Positions 1 through 11,238 of a stretch of 64,000 bases of DNA are shown here, one piece after another. This DNA is from Gnetum montanum (Eukaryota > Streptophyta > Gnetopsida > Gnetales > Gnetaceae), in contig MNCI01020673.1 of assembly GCA_015680685.1 (NCBI GenBank), forward strand, positions 123,783 through 187,782, in the 5' to 3' direction. The notes below the pieces were generated by a model. That model had not been told where the DNA came from and did no database searches. It worked only from the letters and a program-made list of their open reading frames with translations. Every line of letters starts with the position of its first letter. Within the stretch, counting starts at the first letter, position 1. The position numbers and the translations under genes were made by a program.

Positions 1-2390
1 TTCAATGTGCATGATTGGACTAGTTAAAGCTCTTAATAGTGTATATCCCTATTATCTTGTTATAGCCTGCTCACATCTACTCCTATACCTCGATATGCTT
101 TCATTTCCTGCATAGCAAAGATTACAAACCTTTTTGACACTCAAGTGCTATGACCACATGACACCCTCTTCAAAGCCCAAGGTGGATGTAACATGAATCA
201 TCCTATGGGGAGCCTCTATCAACCATCCTAGGGAGGAAACACTTGTCTCATAGATGTGATGCAATTCTTCCAAGAACAAAGCAAAGCCCATTTAGTGACA
301 CACAACTTGATGGGAATCACTTCATAGCAAGCATTTAGTAATGTGTAGAATCCAAAGAAGGTTCACCCCACCAAAAAAAGGGGTGGAAAGCACATTGTAT
401 AGAAATCTAATAGCAAAGCAGTTTTGTAGCTAGACTAGCCTTGAATCTACACCTTGACTCTCTCACAAGCACACTGATGAAGATTAATGTTTTCAAGGGT
501 AAGCCACTCTGGTGCCATGGTCATCATCAGCTATGATGTTCTCACATCATAACATCCTGCTTGCGCCTCATCTTTCCTTTTGTCCTAGAACATCACTTAT
601 GCCTTTTACTCCTACTTCTTACCTACTATCTAGCATGCCATTATCCATAGCACTCTTGGGCACAGTGTAGCGACATCCAATCAGGTGCTGAAGAGCGATG
701 TTGATGTCAAACTAACTATGGTGTTTTGTTGTTCTTTGTCAACATTTCTCGGGCCACTCCTCCAGACATCAACAAAGAGGAGTCAATCAAACACCTCTAA
801 ATACAGACTATGGCATCCTGGCTGTAAATTTTGGCTAAGTGTTGAGACTATGCTCTCCCCCAGATGGGAGCGTAGTTAGCATTTCATAGAGAGTGTAGTC
901 AGTAGGAAAGGCAATTTTGCACATTTTTTTCTATGTGTTGACACTATGCTCACCCCTATATAGGAGTGTAGTCAGCCTCTTGTAGAGAGCATACTCAGTA
1001 GGAAGGCCAATTTTGCAAATTTTTTCCAAGTGTTGACACTATACTCTCCCCTAGATGGGAGCATAGTTAGCCTCTCATAGAGAGTGTAGTTAGTAAGAAG
1101 GCCAATTTTAAAATTTTTTTCTAAGTGTTAACACTATGCTCTTCACCAGATGAGAGCGTAGTCAACCTCTCATAGAGAGCATAGTTAGTAGGAAGGCCAA
1201 TTTTGCAATTTTATTTCTAAGTGTTGACATTATGCTCTCCCCTAGATGGGAGCATAGATAGCCTCTCATAAAGAGTGTAGTCAATCAGAACAGTCTCTAG
1301 TAGCCTCCACAGCATAGTAACAACACTCAACTTAGCTCCAAAATGCAATCAACTTAACTCCAGCAAGCATAGTTAATAAGATACTTTTTTGTATCCATTT
1401 TTGCCCCAAAATTGTAACTACACTCGACCCCATGCAAGAGCATCAAGAGCATAGTCTTTGGCTTACATTTTTTAGGTACCTTATGGTCTTCTAAGTGCAC
1501 AAACATGCAATTGGTAGTGTAGTCACAATCTCACAGTCTTGCAGACTCTAGCAAAGCACAACACCACTAGCCTCATCAACACACCACATGAATAGTGACT
1601 ATGCTGAGCATAGTCCCAACCATCTCCTCTACCATGTGGCAGTCATTCTACATTTTCCACTAATCCTAAAACTATAAATACCAATGTCCTTAATGTTTTC
1701 AAGGTTGGAAAATCTAAGGAGTGCTTAGGAGAAAACCAAGAGCATATTGGCAAACCAAAAAAAGGGGTAAAGTTGAAGACCACCACAGACCCCCTTGCAG
1801 CCCAGCAAAACATCATGCCTAGTAGTACATTGTAGTAGCCAACCCAGTAGATGCAAACATCTCAGAAAAACACTAGTCTTTGTAGTGAGATAGCCTAAGG
1901 ACTATGACTATGTTGTCCACTTATGCCTACTATACATCGTGTACCTTCTAAATCCCCTTTTGGTGTTAACTATGCTCAACCCCATTTTAGGTGATATTCT
2001 ACTCTGTTTTCTTCGTTTCTTTGCATTTTCTACACATTACTTGTATTTTTGCTATTTTTACTATGTAGACATACTTGAAATATGCTCAAGCAATGCTCCT
2101 CACATGTTGACACTGTTTTCCTCACTAAAACTCTTAACTACACTTGACCCCACTGACACTACAAACATTGCAAGCACTATAAATACTGCTTGCACCCCTT
2201 AGCATCGTCTCACATCAGCATTGCAGCTAACCACGCTACATCCCTATTGCATCTAATAAGTCCTTATTCGATCAACCAAATGGTTTAGCGAACCTCATCT
2301 TTGCCTTCAGCAGGCCCTCACATGGATTCAGGGTTAGGTTGTGCGCTCGTGGACCTCAGTGTTCCAGCCACTAACATTTTCAATTGTTAC
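1..2390. other. Gene-free repeat-derived region
   Basis: Apart from the tandem array there is no recognisable gene. The region is full of short variants of ACTATGCTC and GAGCATAGT, including a perfect 9-bp-arm palindrome at 1597-1615. Two TATA-like CTATAAATA sites lie near 1673 and 2169. It looks like noncoding retroelement sequence (LTR or 3' spacer) of a family not otherwise in this window. The left boundary is outside the window, and the right boundary is the truncated RT end of element A near 2395. Confidence 0.4.
835..1290. repeat. Five-copy ~96-bp tandem array with internal hairpins
   Basis: Five head-to-tail units start at about 835, 931, 1026, 1121 and 1217; the last is cut short. 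Each unit opens with a 'TGTTGACACTATGCTC'-like block. It then has an inverted repeat in which CTATGCTC plus CCC pairs with GGGAGCATAG, a second small hairpin (CTCTCATAGAGAG) and a T-rich end. Units differ by point changes and one-base indels, so the array is not recent. No coding capacity is seen; the short ORF over its start has no recognisable domain. It may be the U3 repeat block of an unrecognised LTR, because a TATA-like CTATAAATA lies downstream at about 1673. Confidence 0.85.
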
Positions 2391-2394
2391 AATA

Positions 2395-2890
2395 GTGCCA
2401 TAGGTGGAGGATTCATCCATGAAGACTTTCACCTGACAACTAATTTTTTGCTAAAAAATGCTCAAGATGAAGCATTGAAATGTTGTAGGAGCATTGCATA
2501 GACCAAATGACATCTTTTGATATGCAAAAGTTTTCCCAAGGACTCATGAATATTGTTTTGGCCTAATCCTCTAGTGCAATATGGATTTGGTTACTATAAC
2601 CATCTAGAAAACTATAATAGCAATGCCCAGATATAGTGTCTAGCACTTGATCAATAAATGACAATATTCAACACTTGATCTTTGAATGTTGCCATATTCA
2701 ACAATCAGAAGTCAATGTAGACTCGCCACTTGCCACCTTTCTTTGGTACAATCATAAGTAGACTAACCCACTTACTATCCAAAATGGGATAGATAAACCC
2801 TACCTTGAGGAGTTTTTCAATTTCCTCTTTGATGATTTGCTTCAATTTGGGGTTCAATTACCGCTATGGCTACCTCTTTCGCTTCATGGC
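2395..2890 (-). pseudogene. Reverse transcriptase fragment of element A
   Basis: On the minus strand this segment encodes pieces of a Ty3/gypsy RT: a 'VPKKGGKWRV'-like motif near 2740-2760 and the catalytic 'FMDD' motif near 2411-2420. A matching stretch occurs in element C near 31455-31720 and, in plus orientation, in element E near 44700-45040. The frame is broken and the fragment ends just after the catalytic aspartates, so it cannot encode a working enzyme. Between this fragment and the protease (about 2890-3330) lies degenerate pol linker sequence. Confidence 0.8.
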
Positions 2891-3329
2891 TGAATTAGTG
2901 TAAAGATGATACTAGCATATAGAAGGATCAATCCTTGTGAGTTCAAGATATGACCAAGCAAAGGCTATTGGCCATTTTTTGACCACCTTCAACAATGTTT
3001 GTTTATATTTTGGAGCAAGATTAACATTGATGATTACCAACTTGCTATTTGTCAAAAATGCATACTCCATGTTAGTAGGTAGAGTTTTCAACTCTAAGGA
3101 CTCTTATTTAAAATTTTTAGGGATTTCCAACTCTCCCCAATTGGTGTCATCATTTTCATCATTAGAGGGTTGGTGATGAACTTACTTTACTTCATCCATG
3201 CTTTCAATGTAGGCACATGTTAGACTCTCAACAAGTTCCATGCAAAGTGTGCCACTTTCAAAATCAACTGTCAACCATTGGGTGTTCTCCTATTTTTTGG
3301 TTGCTATGTAGATGCACCTTTGAACTTTA

Positions 3330-3786
3330 GATTCCTCTACACACTATCTACATGCTTTGATGGATGTGCTCTTGGCAGACTAAAGTTTTTGCACACAGTT
3401 GCACTGGGTACATTAATTGTGCTCAACCATGCCCTTTCCATAATGATTAGGAAGTCTCCCTCGTAGTTGTCAACCTTGATGATCAAAAAATCAGTAGGAT
3501 AGAACCACCCATAAAAGTTGATTACCATGTCCTTCACAAGTCCCAAAGGAATAGTGATTGAATGGTCTACCAATTCTAGATGGATATTTCTCTTCTTGAG
3601 AGGCAGCAAGTTCCATGCTTTGTACATGGCATGTGAAACTAGATTAACACTCGAACTTGAATTAAGAAGAGCCTTACATTGCTCATGTCTAGCAATCTGC
3701 AAGTAGATGAGAGGACTTCCAAGGTTAGATCTTTTCCTTGGAAGCTTGCCAACCTTGATCCAATTAGATACATCATGGGTTAACAT
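3330..3786 (-). pseudogene. Retroviral-type aspartic protease remnant, element A
   Basis: A minus-strand ORF of about 149 codons begins MLTHDVSNWIKVGKLPRK and matches the proteases of elements B, D, E and H. The family's catalytic DSG in 'ALLDSGSEVNLIS' reads NSS here, so the catalytic aspartate is lost. The downstream 'IIMGRAWLS' motif survives as 'IIMERAWLS'. The C-terminal part after 'STIN' drifts out of frame. It is a dead protease; the family normally acts as a dimer that cleaves the Gag-Pol polyprotein. Confidence 0.85.
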
Positions 3787-3959
3787 AATAGTGCAGATAT
3801 TAGGAGGTGTTTAGTTTGAAGGGCTCTTGAAACGATTTGATGTAGAGAATGATGGAGAGAAAGGGTAGGTAGCTACATTATTCTATGAGGAATTTGAAGG
3901 ACTATTGAATAAAAAGAATGATCATTTTTTGGATCTAGGTTTTGAACCATTTGGCTAGA

Positions 3960-6243
3960 AAGTCAACTATAAGTTGATAGCCCTAGTAGCATTATGTTGT
4001 TGTAGCTATGGTGGAACTTTTCCCTGCATAGATAAAGAAAGAGATAATTGGGTTGAGGGTGAAAGAGCATGTGCTAAAGGACAAGAAGGATGATAGGGAT
4101 ATGGGGTTTCCCCTCTAGTAGATGGAGAATGAGTTCTATGATTTTTTGGAGGGTAGTAGTGATGTTGAAAAGAAGTGTGATTAGAAGAGTCATGTAGAGA
4201 CATTGATTACTAAACATAGTACCCATATGGATCTGGCTACCTGTAAGGGCACTATTTTCTTGGTGGTGGCATTCCCCATAACTATGGGTGTTGCCACTTT
4301 TGGTACTACTCATATGATTGTGGTGGAGCTCCACTTGGATAATAAGTTTGTTGTTGTTGGTGAAACTGCCTTAGATTGTCTTGAGGATAAGGCAATCTTC
4401 TAGGTGTTTACCTTCTTGCCAATCTAGGATTTAGTGCATACACCCCCATACTTTTGCAAGTGTGACATGATATTGCAACATCCTTTAGGATGTTTGTATT
4501 GGTAGATGTCACACCCTCCATCATCATGTGATTCTTTCTCCACAACTTCTTCTACTATAGTAGCTTTGTCCTTACCCCTTTGGTAGGCACAATCAACTTC
4601 TTTTTGCCTCCTATAGTTATAGTCACTACTTTGCTCTCTTGATTCTTCTACGATCTTTAGAGTAGTTTAAAATTTTTCATCCAACAAATCTCACAGTTTA
4701 TCTACCTTAGCTGAAATTTCAAACATAGATTTTTGAATTAGTAAGGTTTTTTTATTCACCACCTCATTAAGTGATGATTTCTCCTCATTCTTACAAAATT
4801 GGATCTACCTTTTTCTAATGGAAGGATCCTTGTTATATTTCTCAGCACTTTCCCTTTTCCTTAGCTCTCCTACTTCTTTTGCTACTTGGTCTATCAACCT
4901 CTAGATCTAATGGGCTCTAAGTTCTGATAGTCTTCCTTTCGCATAAATCCCAAGAGTTCTTCTCATTTCTAATATGAGTCCATCTATGATGTTGCAAAGT
5001 TGTTCCCATTGAGAATAACCATGGCTAGGGCATCAATGTATGAGAGAATAGTATCTTTCCATGGTAGTGTGCAAGGGTTCATGTGTTCCTTGCTTTCATC
5101 CTTGGATTTGCCTTCTCAAATTAAACACTCAGGAGTACGTTTGGTATTTATCATTGAACAGCTCTAGCATTGTACTCCACTTGCAAATGGATTCTGGTTA
5201 CAAAGACTAATACCATCTTTTGGCTTCTTTGATAAGTGTCCTAGGAAATAGATTTAATTTCTACCAACCATTTTCAATATTCTATAAGGCACAAACATCA
5301 TGAAGAGCTTGAGGATGTGTTTTGGATCAGAGTTATATCCCCCCTCAAATCTGGGGACATTGTTCATGTCAAGTCACTTAATTTGACTAGCTTCCACATG
5401 CTTGGTTGGAATTTTAACTACCTTTATGATATTTAGCATACTCTGAGTTACCAATAAAGGCTCATCATGATCATTATTTTGATGATGCCTATGATGTCCT
5501 CTACTACCCTTTCATTCACGGTAGGCCTGATAATCATTATTTTCCCACTGTTCACCTTCATCATGGTTGTCCTTTCAACAATGTTTGTTAGAACCAAAAG
5601 AGGAAGAAGAAGATGCAAATGAAGTGGGCAAAGAAGGAAGAGGACTACCACCACCATGGTGTTTGCCACCTTGCCTATGCTTTTCACGCTCATGCTCATT
5701 AGCTTTCTTGTCATCCTAATGCTTGCTCAAGCCCCTACTTGGACTTTCACTTTTTCCTAAATCCATATTGTTGATAGTGGACTGCAACTTCAAGTTCAAG
5801 CCCCCATCACCAATATCAAGGGGTGGAGAATCTTCATGTTAAGAACCCCCAAAGGGAGGATCCTCATTATCAAATTGGTTAAGCAAGAATAAGGGATTGG
5901 TGAACCATTATTCCTTCATAGCCTCAAGGTGCTTCTCCTTGTATCTATCTCTTCTGCATTGTGTTTCAGTGGGATGGTAGTCCCAGTAGTCATAGTCATG
6001 CATAACATACTCTTCTTAAAGATCTTGGATGCCTAACCTCCTAAGAGTTTGTAGTAGCATCCTGGGCACAAATTGATCTGGAGGCATTACAATATTTTCC
6101 TCCATATCTTACCACCGCAGTTGTTCATCCTGATGTATGATGAAGGTGAAGTCATGCATATACTTATTTGGATGAGTATATATTATCTTGCATTCTTGAG
6201 GCATTGGTGGTTTAGTATCATCATGCTTGTGAGAAGAAGACAT
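3960..6243 (-). pseudogene. gag remnant, element A
   Basis: The start at 6243 (MSSSHKHDD...) matches the gag starts of elements E and H. An N-terminal module with 'HQDEQLRW' and 'MPPDQFVPRMLL' motifs is followed by a Ser/His/Gly-rich low-complexity stretch (about 5450-5760). The capsid-like core 'LDMNNVPRFEGGYNSDP' and a zinc-knuckle region (near 4450-4520) follow. Stops and frameshifts are frequent. Gag proteins of this type package element RNA into virus-like particles. Only the order of modules is informative here; no full reading frame survives. Confidence 0.8.
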
Positions 6244-6380
6244 TCTACAATTAAAATAAGTTATCAATGTGCTTAAATTATTATATTTATTTTTAGAATG
6301 ATTTTTGACTGTAGGGTTCATCCAATGATGTTAAGGCTTTTCACTATACCTAGATAGTGCATGTTTCAAACAAAAAGAAT

Positions 6381-6397
6381 CCTTGAAAATGATGCCA
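6381..6397 (-). other. Primer-binding site, element A (tRNA-Asp type)
   Basis: Next to the LTR end, the minus strand reads TGGCATCATTTTCAAGG. This is a degenerate form of TGGCGCCGTTGCCGGGG, the complement of the plant tRNA-Asp 3' end. One T separates it from the LTR, as in elements D, E, F and H. Confidence 0.75.
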
Positions 6398-6398
6398 A

Positions 6399-7269
6399 TG
6401 ATGAGTGGGAAATACCCCCTATGCTTAACCATACGAAGTACTAAGCGTTCATGTGTGATCCGGTCGAATTTTGTGTATTTTATGTCTTCCAGTACACTAA
6501 CCTCTAGGAAGTGAACTTGTCCTAATAGTCATTCGTTGTCTTCCCAATTACACTTCCGATATGAAAAGGTATGGTTAAGTGTAATCGAGGCATATGATTT
6601 TTATTATTTTTATGTTTAATGTTTTAGGTGCTTAAAAAAAAGGAAGAAAAGAATGAAGTAATTTAATTGCTATTTTAATCTAACTAACTACACCTAACTA
6701 ATCCTAACATAAGCATTTGTTCCTACTTACCGTACACATTCTGAACATGTTTAGTGCTACTGGGTTATCAAATGTTAAGCGTTACTGGGATTACCAAGCA
6801 TCAAGTGTATGCTCAAAGTGGTTGTACTTATGTGCTTAATTAATTGCTACTTAATCTAGCTTAGTGTAGCCTCATTATTTAATTATCTAAATCATGAAAG
6901 GAAATTGCATAAAACATTAAATGCATAAATAAATGATCAATCTATTTCCAAGTGTTGCAAGGTTTATCAAAAAGCTCATCTTTACTATCACATACATTGA
7001 TGTGCTTAGGTATAATAGTGCTTGAATAAAGATCCATACACTCTTAACTCCTATTGTGAGCACTTAGAAAAATATTCTAACTTCCAAATGACAATTACAA
7101 GAGCTATGCTACAACTATAATAGGACATAACATAAACATAGGAGTTAAGCCCATATTTATAGGCCAAAATAGACACTATGTTAATGGGGCCACATCAATG
7201 CATCAAATCATGCATTAACAGGGCCTAGTTGACGAGTTTCAATCGATGAAACCAATCCATGATTCATCA
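6399..7269 (-). repeat. 5' LTR of element A (871 bp)
   Basis: In plus coordinates the LTR begins TGATGAG at 6399 and ends TTCATCA at 7269, forming the family's terminal inverted repeat. The primer site adjoins its low-coordinate end, so it is the 5' LTR of a minus-strand element. The TATA box reads TATTTATA in plus orientation at 7154-7161. Upstream of it (about 7180-7260) are degenerate copies of the 'gatgggcctgcatcgatgtagcc'-like U3 motif block shared with LTRs C, D and the solo LTR. Confidence 0.85.
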
Positions 7270-7289
7270 AAACTATTTTCTAAAACACT

Positions 7290-8690
7290 TGTAAAGGAAG
7301 CAGAAAGTTGGTATAGGTTACTAGAACCTAAATCCATCAAATGTTGGAGTACCATGGTTGAAATTTTTAATGACAAATATTAGACATATTCACAAGTGTC
7401 GAACCTAAGAAAGAAAATCCAAAACTAGAAAAAAGGGACTAACGAGACCCTTGATGCAGTAATGGACAGATATTATTCACTATTACAAAGATGCCCAAGC
7501 CATGGATTTTCATCAAAGAAATAACTAAGTCACATCATAGATGGATTGAGAAGAAAAACAAGAGAGACCCTTAGGATTTATGCCCAAGGAAGACTATCAA
7601 AATTAACTATTCATTAGATTCAAAAGCTCATCAATCAAGTGGAAAAAGAAAAAGGAGAACTTAGAAAAATGGAATTAGCTAAAGAATACAACATGGATCC
7701 ATCAATCCAAAAAAGAGACGCATAGGTATGTGACACCCAATAGGAAGGAACCTTAGTTCAAGTCATTAGGAAAGAGATGCTACCAATTTAGAAATTTGTT
7801 GCCAATGTACCAACACAAGTAGCAAAAATGTGAGATTTGGTAGATGTACAATGTACAACAACACTAAGGATTATGGAGGAGAAAGTAGAACAAGCACTCA
7901 ATAGAGGCAAAGACAAGAAGAAGAAGAAGGAATTTGGACAAAAGGAAAAAGTTGCTTCAGTAGCTAGGTACTCAAACACCAACTCCATAGATGATGAAGG
8001 TTGCATCGTGTGCTAGTACAAACATCCTAAGGAATGTTGTCCAGTCATGGTACATTTGCAAGAAACTAGGGCATATGTTCTTAACCCACAATTTGTTCAA
8101 AAGAAAATTCCCAAAAAGTTACCTTATCCTCAAGGTAACTATAGGCAACAACCTCAACTAATGTACTATCCTAATGGAGCCTTACCATAGTCGTAGGAGC
8201 ACTACCATTAGCAATTGTAGCAACTATAATCATGGGGCATGCCACTGCTGCACCAACAATATCCATTCTAACAATCTAATCCTTATGGATACCATGTCTA
8301 GCATCCAATCTCACTAGCGAATTCCACTATTCAAAATCCACAATATCACCCACCTGAATACCACCAATTGAGGCCACTAAGAAGTAATGTAAACTTGCAT
8401 ATGCATCCATAAGTAGTTGATCTCTCAAATCCAATCCAAACCCTTTACCACCAATGCCAGCACCTGCAATGCAAGGTGAACTACCATAATAGCCATAGCA
8501 AAAGAACAATGCAAGGGTAGTAAATGTACAAATAGAAGATCTCACTAGCAATGCTAAGGGCCAAACAAAGAAATGTCCTTTCTTTAGAACAAGTCTAGAG
8601 AAGGCTGGTAGAATAGATGCTTTATCAAGACCATCTTCACCTCAAACAAATCTTGTCACTCTTGATAAGCTTCTATCATCATTGAGTTTA
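7290..8690 (+). pseudogene. gag remnant, element B
   Basis: The reading starts inside the capsid-like core ('KTLVKEAESWYRLLEPKS'), which aligns with element E near 42200 and element H near 61545. It continues through 'DRYYSLLQRCPSHGF' and 'GLRRKTRETLRIYAQGRL', then a Lys/Glu-rich stretch. A zinc-knuckle-like 'GCIVC*YKHPKECCPV' lies at about 8000-8045, and a Gln/Tyr/Pro-rich linker at about 8110-8420. At least ten stops occur, many TAG where relatives have Trp (TGG) or Gln (CAG). The N-terminal module is missing. Confidence 0.8.
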
Positions 8691-8729
8691 AAAATACATA
8701 TTTTCATGCTCATTGTAGTTGTTACCAAT

Positions 8730-9200
8730 TGAATCAAGGCAAGGCCATTGTCACAGAAGCAAATTGACCTAGGAGTTCCTTTAATCTATCTACAAGTAGC
8801 TAGGAATCTACCATGTAATGCTCTACTAGACTCAGGTTCTAAAGTAAATTTAATCTCCTACAACACATACCAAACATGGAAACTACCACGATTTAAGGAA
8901 TGTAACATGAAGTTGGAGCTTGCAAATTAATTTTTTACCATCCCTTTGGAACAAATTGATGATTTAGTGACCACTGTCAATGGGTGGTCCTACCTAGCAG
9001 ACTTCTTGATGATTGATGTGCATGATACTAATAAGGAATGTCCAATCATCATGGGGAGGGCATGGCTTAGCACCATTGATGCTAGGCTAAACATGAGAGA
9101 GTTATCTATGGAGATCTTAAAAGAGGACAAACATGGAGCCATCCATACACAAAGAATTCTATGCATAACTTCTAAAAGAGAAGGGTGTGATAGTGGATAG
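8730..9200 (+). pseudogene. Aspartic protease remnant, element B
   Basis: Two ORFs in different frames (8748-8930 and 8946-9200) together give the protease fold. The first has 'GVPLIYLQVARNLPCNALLDSGSKVNLIS' with an intact DSG catalytic triplet. The second has 'VTTVNGWSYLADFLMI' and 'PIIMGRAWLSTIDARL'. A stop and a frameshift after 'LELAN' separate them. It is therefore broken, although its catalytic triplet survives, unlike the proteases of A and D. Confidence 0.8.
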
Positions 9201-9557
9201 AATATTTAAAGTACTAACACAAACACCATAATAGTCCACAATAAAAATGAAACACAAATATGTGTAGAAAGAAGAGCAGAAGCCACAAAATCAAAAGACA
9301 TCCTGTGGCTACAAACTAAGAACCATAATTTGTCAAAAATATGCATGGATATACATGAACCACTTACTAATTCCTATATGAAGAAATGACTCTAACCAAG
9401 GACTTGAAAATAAAAATATTAACTCATGAACACATACCACTGGGAAAGGAAAGCAAGAACTTAGATGATCAAAACTCAACTACCATCAAGATCACATGGG
9501 ATAATCATAATAAAGTTAAAACCCAAAAGATGGTAAGAGAACCACCCAAAGTGTATG

Positions 9558-9651
9558 ATGTTACTAAGGTTCTTTTTGGATTATTAAGGGGACTTGTAGA
9601 TTCNCATGTTACTAAGGTTCTTTTTGGATTATTAAGGGGACTTGTAGATTC
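9558..9651. other. Ambiguous base N between two exact 46-bp copies
   Basis: The only N in the window is at 9604. The 46 bases at 9558-9603 are repeated exactly at 9606-9651, with C at 9605, and a shorter partial copy follows near 9658-9675. An exact duplication around an N in otherwise strongly decayed sequence looks like an assembly or polishing join rather than biology. Confidence 0.85.
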
Positions 9652-10685
9652 TTAGACATTAAGGGGACTTGTAGATTCTTTTTGGATTATTATTGTAAGT
9701 TCTATCATGTTACTAAGGTTGTATTATATCCTTGTAGATCTAATGAAAAATGGGAGTAAAAATAACATAAGTGCTACCTTAAAAAGGTTGACATAATTAA
9801 CAAATTAAAAAAAGCACAAAATAAATTTTTAGGGATCCCAGTGTAAAGGCATGTTACCCATGCCTTAAGGTAGGTAGCTTCTCAAAAATGTAAAAAAATA
9901 AATATAAAGTGCCATAAATAAACTCTTCCCTTAGACAATATGCCAAGTGACAATACTCCTTGTAACATTGAAAATCTTACGATTGTGATTCCAAGAGATT
10001 AAATGATGTGATGTCATTGGAATGTGGTTTGGACTTGGTTTGAATCTTGTAACAAAACACTAATGATAACCTTAACCACTAATAAAATACAAGAATTTAT
10101 TATGCCTATGGTAAGGCACCTCATGTCTCAATTTCTGCAATCCCTTCTAATCCCATTTCATCTCACTGTTTGAATAATCATAACTTATGATTTTGAGTAA
10201 CATGGAGTTATTTTCCAAATTTGGTGGTACTAACGTGTGTTTTGCTAAATAGGTATGTCTTACAATCAACTCCTTGAGTTCCTTAGGACACTTTTAGGCA
10301 TGGTTATACAAGGGCATTAAGGGTTGGAGCCTGCTTTAGGGAGGACCCACTTGTATAACTATTGTATCTTATACCTACCAAGTGATTCCACATTAGCTTG
10401 AGCCTTCCAATTCCAATAAATAATAATAAATACTTCCCATATCACTCACACTATCTGTTCTAATAGCACAAAAATGTTGTCTTTCTCATCCATTCCATTA
10501 ATACTTCATATACTTTCATAGCCCAAGATTCCTTAATCATAGACTTTCAACACTGATTTTTCACAACTAAAGCATCATCTCCATGTCAACATGATGCATA
10601 TCTTCCAACCATCCTATGGGACTCAATTTTTTTTCACAAAAAAAATTTAGAAGTTTTGTTTTTTGTATGGTGAGATCATATGTAT

Positions 10686-10731
10686 GATATCACAAGCACC
10701 TACAGTATCGCACACATAAAATCTATATATA
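10686..10731 (+). promoter_or_regulatory. LTR-like palindrome plus TATA upstream of ORF3, element B
   Basis: GATATCAC at 10686-10693 is followed by TATATATA at 10724-10731, 515 bp before the ORF3 start at 11239. The same GATATCAC and TATA combination occurs in the U3 of the LTR at 13848. A comparable block lies 521 bp before ORF3 in element F. It is proposed as an internal promoter; this is inference from position and motif. Confidence 0.45.
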
Positions 10732-11238
10732 GAACGAGGGAGTTAGAAAAATTTTTCATTTTTGAATTTCATAAAAAGGGAGTTGCTACTAATGTTTATT
10801 TGAAGCTAAAGATCTCTAACACTCCAACTTCCAACACCCATAACTTGCTCATTATTGCCCCAATTTGCATGATTTTTGAATGTACATGATCCCAAAGTGA
10901 TCACCTCAGTCCTAGGGGATGCTAGTAAGAAATATTTGAGTCAATTTTTTCAAAATTGCTAACAACTGAAAGGTATTATAGGAGTGAGTCAAGGAACATG
11001 TTAAGAATTTTTTAAAAAGTAAACCACTCATGTTAAGGCCAAACCCACTTTAAGAAGACTTCTAATTGACCATACCACTTATTTAAAGTACTAGTGGGGT
11101 TGTTATTGAACAAAATATTTTAAGTCTACAATCATAATAAATTAAGAACTTGATATGACTAAGGATATGAGTAAGGTATTAAATTTTTACTCATTTATGA
11201 GAATATTCTAGTAATTCCAAACCCTTGATTCGTTGTAG

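Larger units (their letters stand above)
2395..7269 (-). mobile_element. Element A: truncated Athila-like Ty3/gypsy retrotransposon (minus)
   Basis: Read on the minus strand from 7269 down, the order is 5' LTR (6399-7269), tRNA-Asp-like primer site, gag, linker, aspartic protease, and the first part of reverse transcriptase. The element stops abruptly near 2395, just past the RT 'VFMDD' motif, so the rest of RT, RNase H, integrase and the 3' LTR are missing. Frames carry many stops. The LTR end at 7269 is followed directly by the middle of another element's gag on the plus strand, so A was inserted into element B. The target duplication cannot be tested because the other end of A is gone. Confidence 0.85.
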
